A DNA stretch of 64,000 bases from Monarcha castaneiventris obscurior (Eukaryota > Chordata > Aves > Passeriformes > Monarchidae): positions 20,136,001 through 20,200,000 of the forward strand of contig JAMPIT010000059.1 in assembly GCA_026261815.1 (NCBI GenBank). The letters are read 5' to 3'. This document shows positions 47,990-60,900 of the stretch, piece by piece. The position numbers were made by a program, and so were the translations under genes. The notes beneath the pieces are model-generated. The model saw only the letters and a program-made list of their open reading frames with translations. It was not told where the DNA came from and searched no databases. Within the stretch, counting starts at the first letter, position 1. The number at the start of each line of letters is the position of its first letter.

Positions 47990-48612
47990 TCACCAGGAAA
48001 ACAGAAGAAAACTTTTACCAATCTTCATGAAGGAAAATAAATTAAAAATCAAACTGAAACACAATGCCCTTTGAAACTGTAAGGAAAGCTGAAAATAATA
48101 ATAAAAAAATATTAAAAATATTAAGGAAATTAAAAATAATCTCGACAAGCAAAGTATTTGTTTGCTATTGTCGCCAGTAAAATGATGAGGTAACACATAC
48201 TCCCAGTTCCAGAAGTGCACTTTCCCCTTCCACAAGATTACCTTGCTGGACTCAGGGTCAGCTTGCTGATTAAAGTTGTTGCAAAAAGCCGGAATAAACC
48301 TCAATGGGGGCTCACCTCTGATTTTTTTGGAACTGTTTTTAAGCTGATGTCTTTTTTCCTGGCTCCCACCTGAACTATCTGTCACAGAGCAATAAGAAGG
48401 ACAATCTGCAGAGCAAGGTGAGCCAAGCACAGAGAACCCCCTCACATCCAGCAGGGCAATGACCTCACCAACATGGACAAAGTCCACAGTGCCCAAGCAA
48501 GGAGAATGGTTCTGACATATTATGCAGGATCATCAATCACTCAGTAAGATCACAGTAAGAAAAAGTCAAGAACTGAAAACTAAGTCAAACCTACTGGATA
48601 GGATCAGGGAGG
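47990..48612. other. AT-rich then moderately GC-rich sequence with a minus-strand open frame
   Basis: A 168-codon frame lies on the minus strand (47990-48496). Its first half (from 48496 down) looks protein-like, with a Val-Gly-Glu-Val-Ile-Ala-Leu-Leu-Asp-Val block and a Cys/Ser-rich segment. The second half is Phe/Leu-rich sequence from A/T-rich DNA. No family was recognised. It may be transposon-derived, since it lies 140 bp from a CR1. Confidence 0.2.
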
Positions 48613-48620
48613 TATAAAAG
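48613..48620 (+). promoter_or_regulatory. TATA box candidate (TATAAAAG)
   Basis: A perfect TATAAAAG preceded by G-rich GGGAGG and followed by about 30 bases of balanced composition fits a core promoter, with a start site expected near 48643. The downstream 200 bp (to about 48840) are less AT-rich than the surroundings. No open frame or LTR terminus was recognised, so it could belong to an unrecognised LTR, a host gene, or nothing. Confidence 0.3.
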
Positions 48621-48839
48621 CATCAGAAGTGCCAGAGCAGGCACAGTGCAGCTTACAGGAGGTCCTGCAGGCAGGTCCCAAGCTAAGGTGGTGGAAGGGA
48701 ACATTTGCTGAGGCTTTTTCCAGCTCTTCTCAGCAGCTATTGCTACTTGACTACCTGGCAGTCAGCTAAATTCCTAGAAGGAGGGAAGTGAAGGAGGTCC
48801 TGACACCCAACATAAGAATTCCCATTAATATAATGATTC

Positions 48840-51785
48840 TTCAGTCAAAGAAAGAACTCTCCTAGAAAACGCATCATAACCTTCTGAGGACAAAATGTAG
48901 ACAGTTGATCAGAATTTGGTGAGACAGACTGAAAATCAAATAAAAGCAAGTTCATTTATTTTCTTTGAGGAAGAAATATAAAAGTTCACATATTTTGCAT
49001 TGCTCTTACTTTTTTATTTATTCCTTATTACTCATGTGGGTTAATTACTAGTCTGCCCTTCACTGCACAAAAGGAAGCATTTTTGTTTCCGATTACATCA
49101 AAATCTAAATCTATCGTAACTGATTAGGGTTTAGATCCTGAAGAGACTTCTAGGCAGCCTAGAAATTCTACTAAACTTCAATCAATTTTCTTGATGGGCA
49201 ATAGTTAATCTTGTGCTGCATATTCCTGATTATGTAAAAATAGTTATTTTTGACAATAAATATACATGATGACTAATTAAGATTGAAAATTAGTCTATTA
49301 ATCAAAATCCTGTTAACCTTATTTTCACTGCTATTAATTGTATTTCAGGTTCAGTGACAGCAGTCACTGGATGTAGTTCAGAAATATTTGCAACATTACA
49401 TTTGTAAGTTCCTCAGTATTAAGTACATTTAAAATAAGTATTTGCAAATATATTGAAATATATTATCATATCAACTGTTTGTTAGGTAATTTCTACTCTA
49501 TTCGGCAAGCAGTTCTATTTAAAAAATGACTGGGATGTCACATTTGTTTAGAGCTTTTTTTCTGTTTTTTGATTTGGTTTGGGTTTTTTGTGGATTATTA
49601 TTTGTTTTAGTTTTTGGGGATTTTTGCCAGTAAACTTCCAAGGGAAACTTAAACTGCCTTAAATCAGAAAGATTATAACTCCAAGAAGTAATAAAAGTGA
49701 GTACTTGCAATGAAGCATGACTGAGGATGAGTTTCTCCTGTATTTGGTTACAGCCTTCTCTGCTACATAAGACACACAATTTCCTGCAGTAGGAAATGCA
49801 CTGGTGCACTGTGTACGTTATATTTTGCTTCACTACAAATGTGGCATTCACATGTTAAACCCTGTCTTCAACAGTGTAACTGCTATTCATTAGCAATTCA
49901 CAGCAATGTTTCCCTGGGCTTTCTCTGTGCAAGCTAGAGAAATAAGCTCAAAATCTATTTTAAAGAATTACATTGGCTTATAGTTTCTATTTAGGTCCCT
50001 GAATTTTTTGGGGAGGTACATCAGAAAAATCATAGATCCTATTAAAATTGATGATATAATATGGAGCTCAATTCTGAGTATTAGCTGTGTTTTATCAGCT
50101 TCTCTAGCTTTTGTGCCTGGAGCATTTTCTATTGACTCCATTGTTCAGTCGAAAAATATTTGGATGTCGTAAGTTTAAATATTAGATGACAGGAATCTCG
50201 CAGGCTAAAGTTAAATCTTTTTGATAGGCCTCTTTGACAGAATTTGAAACCCTAACAAAAAACTTGTAGGGTATCTGTTTTTCAATGCACAGGGGAATGC
50301 ACAATTCTTCAGGCCTAATTTAATGACAAATTGCAAGAAATATTTCACAGAAGCATAGGGAGAGATATTATTTGTGCTATAACACTAATTACATTTTGCT
50401 CCTCGTGCAGTAAGCACATTTTCAACTTAAAATCATCATTTAGACTATACTGTGTACTGTAGTGTTGTAGTCTGCATAGCATCTCGACTACCATTATTGC
50501 TGTGCCACTAGTAATAATAAAAGACAAAGAAATTTAAAACAACATTTTCCTCCATATAGATTTTCTTCTGAAATTTAATCTTTGTACATTACCCAGAAGA
50601 AAGAATAATATCCATTTTAAAAGCAGAAAAAAGTTGAACACTTCCAGCCACGTAGTCTATAAATACATTGTTATAAAGAATTTGCTGTGAAAAGGTATGA
50701 AAATGTACATAATACACTACTCAAAACAAATTAGTAGTTCTTATCAAGTTCCAAATAACATGAATTCAATCAAAGTACATAAACCTTCTTGTACAACAAA
50801 CCCATAATACAGGAGAATTGAGTGTGTGCAGACAAACATCATCAATGGCTCAAGATGATGTAGAACACAGTCCAGTAGGGAATACTAATGCAAGAAAAGC
50901 AACTTTCAAAATTCCCGGCAAATTCAACATTTGTACTATGGCATTTCTCCTTTCGAAGTTGTTCCCAGTTTGGTCCTTCTAAGACTTGCAAGACAATGTT
51001 ACTTATCATAATGCCACTGAAGGACCCTCTTCCCTCTTTTGATCCTTAATGGAAATACACTTTACTTCCCACCAGAAGTTTACAATTTTCTGAGGCTGCT
51101 GCACTATGCTTTGTGTTAGAAAAAAGATCTTTCACTATGTGTCTCTTGCACTGGGGAGCTGGTGTGGAAGCCAGTAACAGCACATTTAATTTACTTATAT
51201 TTTGAAGACTTCAGTATCAAGGGCAATAAAACTACAGAATATGGGTTGTGAGAAAAATTCTGTAAGTGGCAGACTCATCATGTACTGTGACTATTGCTAG
51301 AGGCAGGTCTCAGATTTTGTATCAAACTGCTGCTCCTCAGAACCAATGTTTGTTGGACTTTAAACCTCAGCTTCGTTTTAACTTGGTTAAAAAAACTACA
51401 CTACTGCACAATTTTTTCCCCCAGCTAATTTCTTTGAGTTACCTTTTTATAGGACAGCCTCGGTTTTATAGGCATAGTAGCCTCAAACAGTTATTTTGTT
51501 TAGACTAAGGTATTTATGACCATGCCACAATGACATAAGATAGCTCAAGAGAGCCTAGAGAAGTGGATACCTAGCAGGCTCCAAAATACGGGCATGGGGT
51601 GATAGGAGATGGGGCAAAGGCTTGGAGACAGAGCATTTAATTTTTTGCCCTTTATCAACATTCTGAACTTGAAAAAAAGTAACAAACAAAGAAAAACCAG
51701 CTCTCCTGCTGGGAGCTGCAGTCCGTGGCTGAAGGTCATAAGGTCATACTGGTGGATTAAATGTATCTTAGTCATGTCTATAGGT

Positions 51786-51787
<2 letters not shown>
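48840..51787. other. unannotated AT-rich sequence
   Basis: No gene or known repeat recognised. A T/G-rich low-complexity tract lies at about 49550-49625. Confidence 0.45.

Positions 51788-51831
<44 letters not shown>
51788..51831. repeat. (TA)n microsatellite, about 21 units
   Basis: An uninterrupted TA run about 44 bp long. The Tyr-Ile repeats in the overlapping frame (51609-51872) are an artefact of it. Confidence 0.95.
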
Positions 51832-51835
<4 letters not shown>

Positions 51836-52903
51836 AAGTCACTTTCAGACTTCACTATTACCAGTTTTGTAGGGAACAGAAACTACTTCCAATGAGAATT
51901 TGGTCTCCATGCAAATATTTAATTTCTGAAGCTACAGGCCCTACAGCAACTGTGAATTTTCATGAAGATCCTGTTATTTTTAAATACAGTCATTAGCTTT
52001 TCTGTGTTTTACCGAAAAACTGAGAGAAATTTAATTTTACTGTACTGGGACTCAGGAATTTTACACAGGTGAATTCAGTAATTGCCTGTATCTTAAAATG
52101 TCTGAGAAAGTCTTTATCTAGGCTAACTCTACTAAACATTGCTTATGCAACATTCAGAAATTATGAGAAATATTTCAAGAAGTAGCTTAAATGTGGCCAT
52201 GATGTTCCGAGGAAGAAAAATATTTAGGTGTTGGCTGAGGAAGAAAAAATGTTAAGGTGTTTGGATATGAGCTTTTCCATTTCAGCTGGCTTTGAGAATA
52301 GCACAGCCTATTTCATTCACTAACATCAGTGTGGCCCTTTGAAGGTTCTGAATTCTGTGAAAAAGACCAATTCCTGTTGTCTTAAATAGATCATAGACAG
52401 ACATGAATTTAAAGTAGATGTGGTAAATTATAAGAAAAATGTTTATAAATTTGGAGTGGATGATCTTTGCACAGAGAAGACAAATACAGTCCTAGAAATG
52501 CTACATATTTAGTTTTACAACACCTTCTAGTGAATTATTTTTCTGACCTAGAAAATAATAATATTATAAATATTAACAGTGATGACAATAAACATTTCCA
52601 ATTATATTGGTTTGCACTTCTATAACAATGTTCACCCTGAAGTTCACTAAAGCATTCAGATAGAAAATAAGGTAGATTGTGATTTATGGACATGTATTCC
52701 GTTATATCATGTTTGTATACATAATTTTCATGGCTAAAGTCAAAGTCCTTAATAAATGGATATTTACCTTCTCTTATTCTCTGGCATGTTTACCAAAACT
52801 GAACTATCTAAAAAACTTAAATACTACTATTAAATACTACTACCTTCTATATGTTGAAATAGAAAAAAATCTAATTAAAATGTAACATATTTTCCTATTC
52901 TCT
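51832..52903. other. unannotated AT-rich sequence
   Basis: No gene or repeat family recognised. Confidence 0.45.
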
Positions 52904-53172
52904 GAAGAAACTTGGAAGGGACCACAGTGCGTCATCTGATCCAACCTCCCTGCTCAGGCAGGGTCATTCCTAGAGCACATTGCACAGAATTGCATCCAGA
53001 GGGTTCTTGAATATCTCCAGTGAGGGAGACTCTCCAACCTCTCTGAGCAATCTGTTCCAGTGTTCAGTCACCCTCACAATATAGAAGTTTTTCCTCATGT
53101 TCAGGTGCAACTTCCTGTTCATGAGTTTCTACCCATTGTCTCTTGTCCTATTGCTTAGCACCTCTGGGGAGT
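52904..53172 (-). mobile_element. CR1 3' end of a different subfamily, minus strand
   Basis: The plus strand begins with GAAACTTGGAAGGGACCAC and continues with the reverse complement of a CR1 3' UTR and terminal ORF2 region: TCCAACCTCCCTGCTCAGGC, a TTGAATATCTCCAGTGAGGG block, a CCTCTCTGAGCAATCTGTTC block and a CCCTCACA..TTTTTCCTC block. The wording of the 3' UTR differs from the copies at 3841 and 31271, so it is another subfamily. It is 5'-truncated. Confidence 0.88.
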
Positions 53173-56100
53173 AATAACAAATACTATATAGAACACAAGA
53201 AATTATGTATCATTATCGTGTTTATCTCTCAGAGCTTGTACCTTGGCTTCTTTCTTAAGCGTGCCCTTCCAGATCTGAAAGGGAAGTTTTCTAAGGAAAT
53301 ATGAAATAAAATTGACAAAATCTATCCTCAGTATTCTTGCATTTACATTTGAGAATTTAAAATAAATTTTATACACAGTTTTATCCCCCAACTCTGGAAG
53401 AAGACTTTTCTTAAGGATCAGTAAAACTAAATAATATTTTAGGTTTCTACGTTGAATAGCTGAATATGCACTGCTTAATTTCAAGCGTGTGAGCAGCCTG
53501 AACATTTTAAGAATGTGGTAAGACTTGGCAGAACTTGAAACCTGAATGATGCACTCAGCAATAATACAATTACTAGAATCAGTGTTTAGGTGCAATGTAG
53601 AAAGCCCATTTAATTAATTCTTTCCTGGGAAAGGAAATGTTGAATCCTGACTTTTTATTTTCATTGAGGGAATCTATCAAAGGCACCTCTATGAATAGGC
53701 ACATCTGCTATTCATTATTAGGTGTTCACAAGGTATAGTCTCTCAGAGCTGCATATTCTACATTCTGACTTTCCTTTGATCATTGGATACAGAAGAAGTA
53801 CCTTGATTATTTTTGGAAACATGGGGTAGGAACCACATATATTTCCTCTTTGTAAATTAAATCTCATAGAGAATTACAGTTAATAACATATAAAAACACA
53901 GTGCTTGCAAAGAGAAATGTTCTATGACATAATTGCTTCTTAATTTTCCCCAAACCAAGCAAAATAAAATGAAACATAGATGGATGCCCAGAGCTTCTTA
54001 ACAGAGTTTATATAATATGCCTTTTAACAGGCTACTTTAACATTGTTTAAGATCAATGTTTCAAGTCTGAACACTGGCCTCTACATTAACCCCTTCATTC
54101 TAGATAACAACCCTTTCTTTTATCTACTGAAAATAAATAAGTGCAGTTCTAAATCATCATGCTGTGATATGCTGTATTAATACATTCTTGAAACAGTTTT
54201 ATCGTACTTCATTACAGACATGAAGGACAAAGAGATATTTCCACATACATTCAATACAAATGCAAGTTCCACAGAGGGTATGTAGAATCTAAAGCTACCT
54301 TTAGACAACTGTGATAACATTTGTGTTCTTAAAATACAATTAATATTTCAGTAAATAGTTTTTTAATCATGAATTTAGTGTTTACATAAAAGTCCAGTTG
54401 CTGAGATTCACAGTCATCCTCTTTTTAAAAATGCGACCCTGACAATATTGCCTTTGCCTAAAAAGCAAAAACCAGACTCTAAAATATCAAACTGCACAAT
54501 GCACAATTTTGTGATAATGCCTCACACATAACTAGTTTGGTTTGCATGGGGTAGATTAGATTAGATGCAGAAAGCAGTCAGGAAGAAAAATATCGGAAGG
54601 GTACTTGGAAAGTGAGCTCCTACTCTGATATATGCAACAGTGCTCCCCCCATTTGTATTGAGAGACCTCTGGAAAACACTATATTCTACACAGTGGCTCT
54701 GGATAATCCATGCCTGCTCTGCTGGGCCCCAGGATTAGGGCTTGAGCAGCCCAAATGTTAGTGTGAGCAGCTGCTTTAAAGGAACCTGTTGGCATGTCCG
54801 ACATCAGTGTGTACTGTGCTGGTGGGTGTTATGACAGAGATAACATTACAAAATGTCAGGAGATGGTATGTGTTTCTCTTTGTTATGCAAAATAAAGGGT
54901 ACAACAGTGTGGGAGGGAGAAAGGACCTCTCCATGAATGGGATCCGCACAAGGAGCTGTAGGAAAGTCTACCCTTGGTCTGTGCTGCATGAAAGAAGGGT
55001 TGTCAGCACACAAGGGATGCAAAGTGTACTCTCTGTCTATTGTCCTCTTTATAATCTCCTATTTAAACAGCTATTTTATTACATATTTTGTTATTGGGCC
55101 TTTTTCACTGAGACCAGCAAAAACCTTTGCACTGCCCTACACCTCCCTGCTCCCACCCTCCCCTCAAGGGCACAACACTCTCATTACCCTTTTCCCATCC
55201 TACAGGCCTCTAGAGACTTTCATGCTTTCACCACCAGATCTGCATTCATACAATTGTGTGACCATAATTCTGTTGATCTTCACTTTTATTTTCTCATATT
55301 AATCTTTTTCTCTATCCATGAAAATCACTTAACTGATCCAGAGCACTCAAAACACTTGAGACATCTGTTAAATGTGTTTTGCAGACTGCAATTAATGAAG
55401 TATTCTGTACACATCTGGGAAATCAGAGATTTTTAGTTTATACTGTGATATTTCATATGAAGAATGGATGAGTTGAACTTTCTGTGAATATTGTGACTTC
55501 ATTGGTTTTATCCTATTTTCTTTGTATGTGCATTGAAAGAGATTGAAGTGCATAAATGTGTTGTTATTTTCTGCCATCACATGACATTACACATACTCTT
55601 GTGTAAACACTCAGAATTTTTTCCTGATTGCATTTCTCTGAATAGACTTAGAGGTTACCTCTTATCGTTTACGAATGCCATATATTTCCTTCTTGTATTG
55701 CAAACTCCAGTTTAATAGCTGGTATCTTTCTTCTTGCTGTCTTTTCCCTTCAGTCTTTGACTAGAATTTTCAGGGTAGTAATTCAAGACACTTACATAAA
55801 CTTGATGACTTGGTAGCACTAGTTTGTGTTTATCCAATAGGTCTGTATTGCTAAGTAGTCTGTGTAAGGCAGAAACTATCTGACATGAGTCTGTAAATGT
55901 GTTTAGTGGCAGATTTATTGATAAAGGGATTGGAAAGGAGCACCCTTTTTGGTCACTCTTAAGAGATTACACAAGAAATCACAAGTCAAGTAGAAATCCC
56001 TATCAACCAGGTTGTCACAAAAAAATTAATTTAATTATCAGTATATTTACTTACTTATGCTTATGCCAGACTCTGATGCTCATGAGACTACAGCGCTCAT

Positions 56101-57499
56101 ACTTCGGTAAAAGGTTTGACTCTATGCTAGCTCTCTAAGGGGGCAACTTCAACCATGGAATAAACACCTGGACTGCAAATTTCAGTTCTCAGTACAGAAT
56201 CTCTGTCACGAGGTCTTAATGCAATAAAAATATTAGGAGACCCTTAGACTGATGGATAGTCCAAACACTGAAGAGGTAGAAAATCAAAGCCCTCATTTTG
56301 TCTCTAGATTCAGATTGAACTTCTGCAAGAAACATACATGAGGGAACCAGCAAGAATGGGACATTTTGCTCTCTAGAAAACCACTGAATGCATTGGACTC
56401 ATGATGCTTTTTAGTTAGAGTTGCTGTTTTGAATCAAGAACAGAAATACAAGAGTGTCAATATCTTGCCATGTAGAAACATCTGTGACTGTTGCAACCTA
56501 CCTTCTGGACTCAGGAGGAGGGTAGGTACTTTCCCCAGTTTGCATGAGCATGAGATTTGATTCATAATTTTCACCTACAACCAGATTGAACAGGTCTCAA
56601 ATCAATGTCCTTATGGTTTACGGTCCCTAAATTATAAAATAAAAATTTATTTTAAAAGATGGAAAAAGAATGCCGGTCTCTTGCAGTAAAAATACTTACT
56701 TTGCACAAGATCCTTCCTGAAATTTTGTTTTTACCTAGTAAAGGACAATCTATTTCTTGCATATGTGGGGAGCGCAGTGCAGGGTAAGACAAGGTGTGCT
56801 TGTAGCATACTGCAGATATTTGTTGATATCAGTTAATTCTGGCCACTATTCTAGCTGTCCCATGGGAATCTGCTGAACAGACATTGTATCTCCACCTCCT
56901 GTATCTGAATCTATGAAGTTTTGATAAAAATTCTTTAAAAAAAACCCCAAACAACAACAAAACCCCCAAACAAAGAAAGAAATAAACAAAACCCCCAACA
57001 AATAAAGAAATAAAACCCATATAACCTCCCACACGACACACAAGGTGAAACACAGACAGTGTAGAAAAGAAGTTAGTTCAAGCTGACAGGGGTTAGGAGC
57101 ACAGCCTGTGAAGCACAATTCTCCCGATTCTTGGTTTATGCTTAATTTCCACAATTGCCATAAACAATTCCAGTTACAAAACACACTACTGTATTTTTCA
57201 GAACACAAAGCCTGAGGCTTGGCATGCAGGTTCATTTCTAGACTGGGATGTGGGGGGAGTGTGTGTGTGTGTTTATTTTATTTTCTTTCTTTTTTAATAT
57301 GCGTTCTAAAACGTAGAATGAGTAAAAATTTTAAAGTGTTCAGAATGTTACTGCAGGGCAATGTGCATGTTTATATAACTATCATGAAAAACACAGAGAA
57401 ATATCGCTTTGAACCTGAGCTCTCCTAAGCAATTTTTCTTCAACAGTGATAAAATAATGAAAAATACTTAGTTAAACTGCTGGCCAAACTCTTATTGTT
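53173..57499. other. unannotated AT-rich sequence, 4.3 kb
   Basis: No gene or transposon recognised. The 215-codon frame at 54789-55436 plus begins with TTG and shows no domain. The 130-codon minus frame at 53203-53595 is not family-like. An A/C-rich tract lies at about 56937-57015. The segment 54650-55000 is less AT-rich than its surroundings but shows no feature I can name. Confidence 0.4.
56937..57015. repeat. A/C-rich low-complexity tract
   Basis: Runs of A are broken by CCC. The reverse reading gives an apparent membrane-like frame (56829-57235 minus) that is an artefact. Confidence 0.8.
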
Positions 57500-57986
57500 T
57501 GTACCACTCTTGGAAAAGACCCTGGGGAGCAGCAGGGGAATCTGTGCTATTGATTGGCTGGTTAAAGAGAGGCCTATTAGATTGAGACAGGCTAGATTGA
57601 TTATACAGCAGCAGAAGGAGCTCAGATTCAGAGCTGAGTGAACGTCAGGGTGAGAGAGAGGGAGAGCAAGTGAGAGAAAGCGCGCAATAGAGGGAGACTG
57701 TACCCACTATAGCATCAGTATGTGACAGCTGGTGCCTGATAACACTGATACTGAGCTCCTTCAGTGGAGAACTTGCTGAGCTACCCTTTTTTTTCATTTG
57801 CAAGACGATGCCAGTTCTAAGCCAGTGCAACTGACAGCAGTCTGGATCTTGGAATAGTTCGTTTTACTTACAATTGTATCTCTCATGTTCTGCATCTCTG
57901 AAGAAAGGCTTATTGCAGAAGACAAAAATTCATCCTCTCCCCTTACCTCACATTATATTGATGATATACAGAGTTTCATCTTCCAG
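57500..57986 (+). other. candidate 5' leader exon and promoter of an unidentified gene
   Basis: This stretch differs from its AT-rich surroundings. It has an inverted CCAAT box (ATTGG, 57553-57557), a G/A-rich GAGAGAGAGGGAGAGC block, several CpGs (including GCGCGC near 57680) and an E-box CAGCTG (57726-57731). It ends in a consensus splice donor CAG|GTAAGG with the cut after 57986. A short upstream frame runs 57808-57834 (8 codons, A at -3). A second frame opens at ATG 57885 and stays open for 34 codons to the donor, but its start context is poor. It could be mostly 5' UTR or the first coding exon. I do not recognise the gene. No TATA box or TSS can be fixed, so the left border is a guess. 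Confidence 0.35.
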
Positions 57987-60900
57987 GTAAGGAAATTATC
58001 ATTTGCTTTTCTGAGCAGCTAAAAAAGGAATTATTCTTTTTGTATCTTGCATGTTAAATACAAGCTTTGGCATTTGTTCTCAGAATGCATTTTTTGCACT
58101 TGTATTTCTTTCACTCACAGATTATATGTATCAATTATTATGAACACTTGAAGAAAATTAACAGGACGTGGTTTGTGCATTGCATTTATCATGCTTAACC
58201 CTTTAGATGAATGGAATGAAACAACCATAAAAGATTATTTCTAACTACTTGGATGATGTTTTAATGTAACTTGTCCCACACATGCTAAACAGTCTAAAGT
58301 AATAATGGCACGCAAGCTTTCCCATATCATTAATTCATTAGTGTACATATTGTGAAACCAGGTAGAGTGAATATTTACCTGAAGGATTTCTCAGTGTTTG
58401 TCAGTAGTTCAAAATAGTATCTGTCTTTTGACTGCAAGCTTACCACTGCTGAGCAAATATGGTCAGCAGTAAATAATATATCATTAGACTGCCATTTTTT
58501 ATAGATATAGTGGTTATTGCTAGCATTCTGCCTGCAAAGTGAAGATCAAGGCTTATGACCTGAAATGTGAAACCTAGGACGTTCTGTTACACTGTGCTGA
58601 ATGTTTGAAGCAGCCATCCCATGGACCGACTGCCTGTTTTGATTTGACATTGACATTACTATCTCCTAACTGCAGAGCTTTACATAAAGTTTCTACGTAT
58701 TTCCTTCTGATGTGTTGTAAGTAGTTTTGCTGTGATAGGTGATATGTTGTGATAGGTTGCTGTGATCCTGAAGGTGATACATATATCTGAAATAACCCAG
58801 CTTTTGGATTTGAACTAAGGAATCAGGAAGTTGATTGACTGGGGATTTACAGGCCATGGGAGCATAAGGCTAAGACAGCTCCTTCATTAGCAGCAAATTC
58901 CTTCCAGCTGTGACAACATGCACCACCCTCCTCATCAGTTTGTGCACTCTGCTCCTTGCTCTACACTGCAGAGTTTTTCATACACCAGCTATTGTGATTA
59001 TTCCATCTGGGTGAAGTAGAGGCATTAATCTATTAATGCAAGCGTTTAAGTAGACTTTGACCCAGCCAAGTGCAGTGTTCCAATGTTGTGGTCAGTTAAG
59101 AAACTGCCTATAGCAAGGTCTTGCTGCTAGAATGTGCACCTATGTGTAATCCGATTTATCCAATGACAAAAGAATCACAACTGCAGAAAAGCACTTTCTT
59201 CTCTTCCTTTACCAAGAAATGTTTTAATAAATTTCCATAAAACACCATACTTAAATACTTAATGACTTCTCAAAAACCCAGATGAGAAGTGGAGTTGCCA
59301 AAATGATTATCTATAATTTGTAAAAGACATTATAAAAATTGAGGACCTTAGGTATATATAGAGATTTTTTTTTAAAAACTAACAATAATTTTAAAGGGGT
59401 ATCTAAGTGACCCTATGAATAAAATATGAAATGCTTTAGAGAAAGCTTCATCTTCTATAAAGTATCATATGAATAAGAACTGGCAAGACAAGAGCTAAAC
59501 TAATGAGCCCAAAATAAAGGCTTACTTAAACTATAGCATCTGTGCTGTTTTAATACCTTTTTTCATCTCTATGAATTGTGTTTATGTTGTTTCTTATATT
59601 TACAAATATCAGCAATTTCAATTTTCCCTTCTGAAACTCTTTCCAGAAATTCTCTTGGGGGCACATTTTGCCACCACAGCTTTACTGAGTGGTATTTTAC
59701 TCCATAAAATAGTACCAAAGGTGAGCACTGCATACATTGACTATGAAGTCAGAGTGCAGAATCTGACCATAAATAATGGAAAGAAACCCTTTACATTTTA
59801 ATTACCTGACTGAAAATTTTAACAGTAAGACAAAGACATGGGTATTGCGGGATAGAACTACCAAGCATGGACTGTATTTTATAAGGAGCTAAGATAATTG
59901 AATGTCTAATTTGCTTTGTATTCTTACAAAGATTAAGGCCTGCCTCAGTATATCTCATGTTCAGTTTGACTAGCAAAACCTATGCCTTTATGCATGCTCA
60001 AAAGCTTTCCTACAGCTCTTATTAATATCTCCCTTTTCTCTCTGAAAAGTCTTGTTCACTATACCCGTGCTCTTTAAATATACCTCATAATTTTCTGATT
60101 AGGAAAAAAATCAAGTTCTGTGATTTCAAAGACAGCAATATTGTTCCCTCCAGTTAGTGCCTGTTACTACTCAGGCTACATCCAAGCCATGAAACTTCAA
60201 ATAACACTAAAAAGTGTTTATTTTTGCAATGGGAATACTTCATTTGAACCTTAATTTTATATTTTTTAATGCAAAAGAGAATCAAAACCCCAAACAATTA
60301 GTTAAGCTTACACTCATAAGATGTTTTTCTACTCATATGTTATTAATTTCCACATTAAATATTGCAAGTATCTTCTTTCATCAGACTCAGAAAAAAAATA
60401 GACGAAAAAAACTCAAATCAGAAAGAGTTAAGAGTTTACATAGTACAAACTGTGCATTTTCTTTCAAGTCTTTGATGTTGTTAATGTTAATCTGGACTTT
60501 TTGCGACACTTTAAACTGACTCACTTATGTCACCTTTTCCTCAAAAGATTAATTTGACCTTTTTGAAATTAATGTTGCATTCCTTTCCAGCTTGAACTCA
60601 CAGAATGTGAAATTTATTTTTATTTTCCTAGCTAACTTAAAGCCATTAGGGGGCTCTTTCCTCCTATGATATCACACAGTAAGCTGCAATAAAAAGATAT
60701 AGCTAGTTACTAGACTTGTTACCAAAAATAATTCTACTTGAATAATTTATTTTGGGCGTAGACCATTTTAATAATACAGAAAAACTTAAAATCTCTCTAT
60801 TTTTCATTTATTTGTTGGAGAGGGTTCTGTTTGTTTTTTTATTGCACATAATTTAAAACTTTTACTGTGAATTAATGGTTATGTCTAGAAGTTACTCTAT

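Noticed and set aside
54789..55436. 215-codon open frame, plus strand
   Set aside because: It starts with TTG, has no domain, and turns into Phe/Tyr/Leu-rich sequence typical of AT-rich chance translation.
56829..57235. Apparent membrane proteins, minus strand
   Set aside because: The hydrophobic residues come from reading an A/C-rich low-complexity tract.
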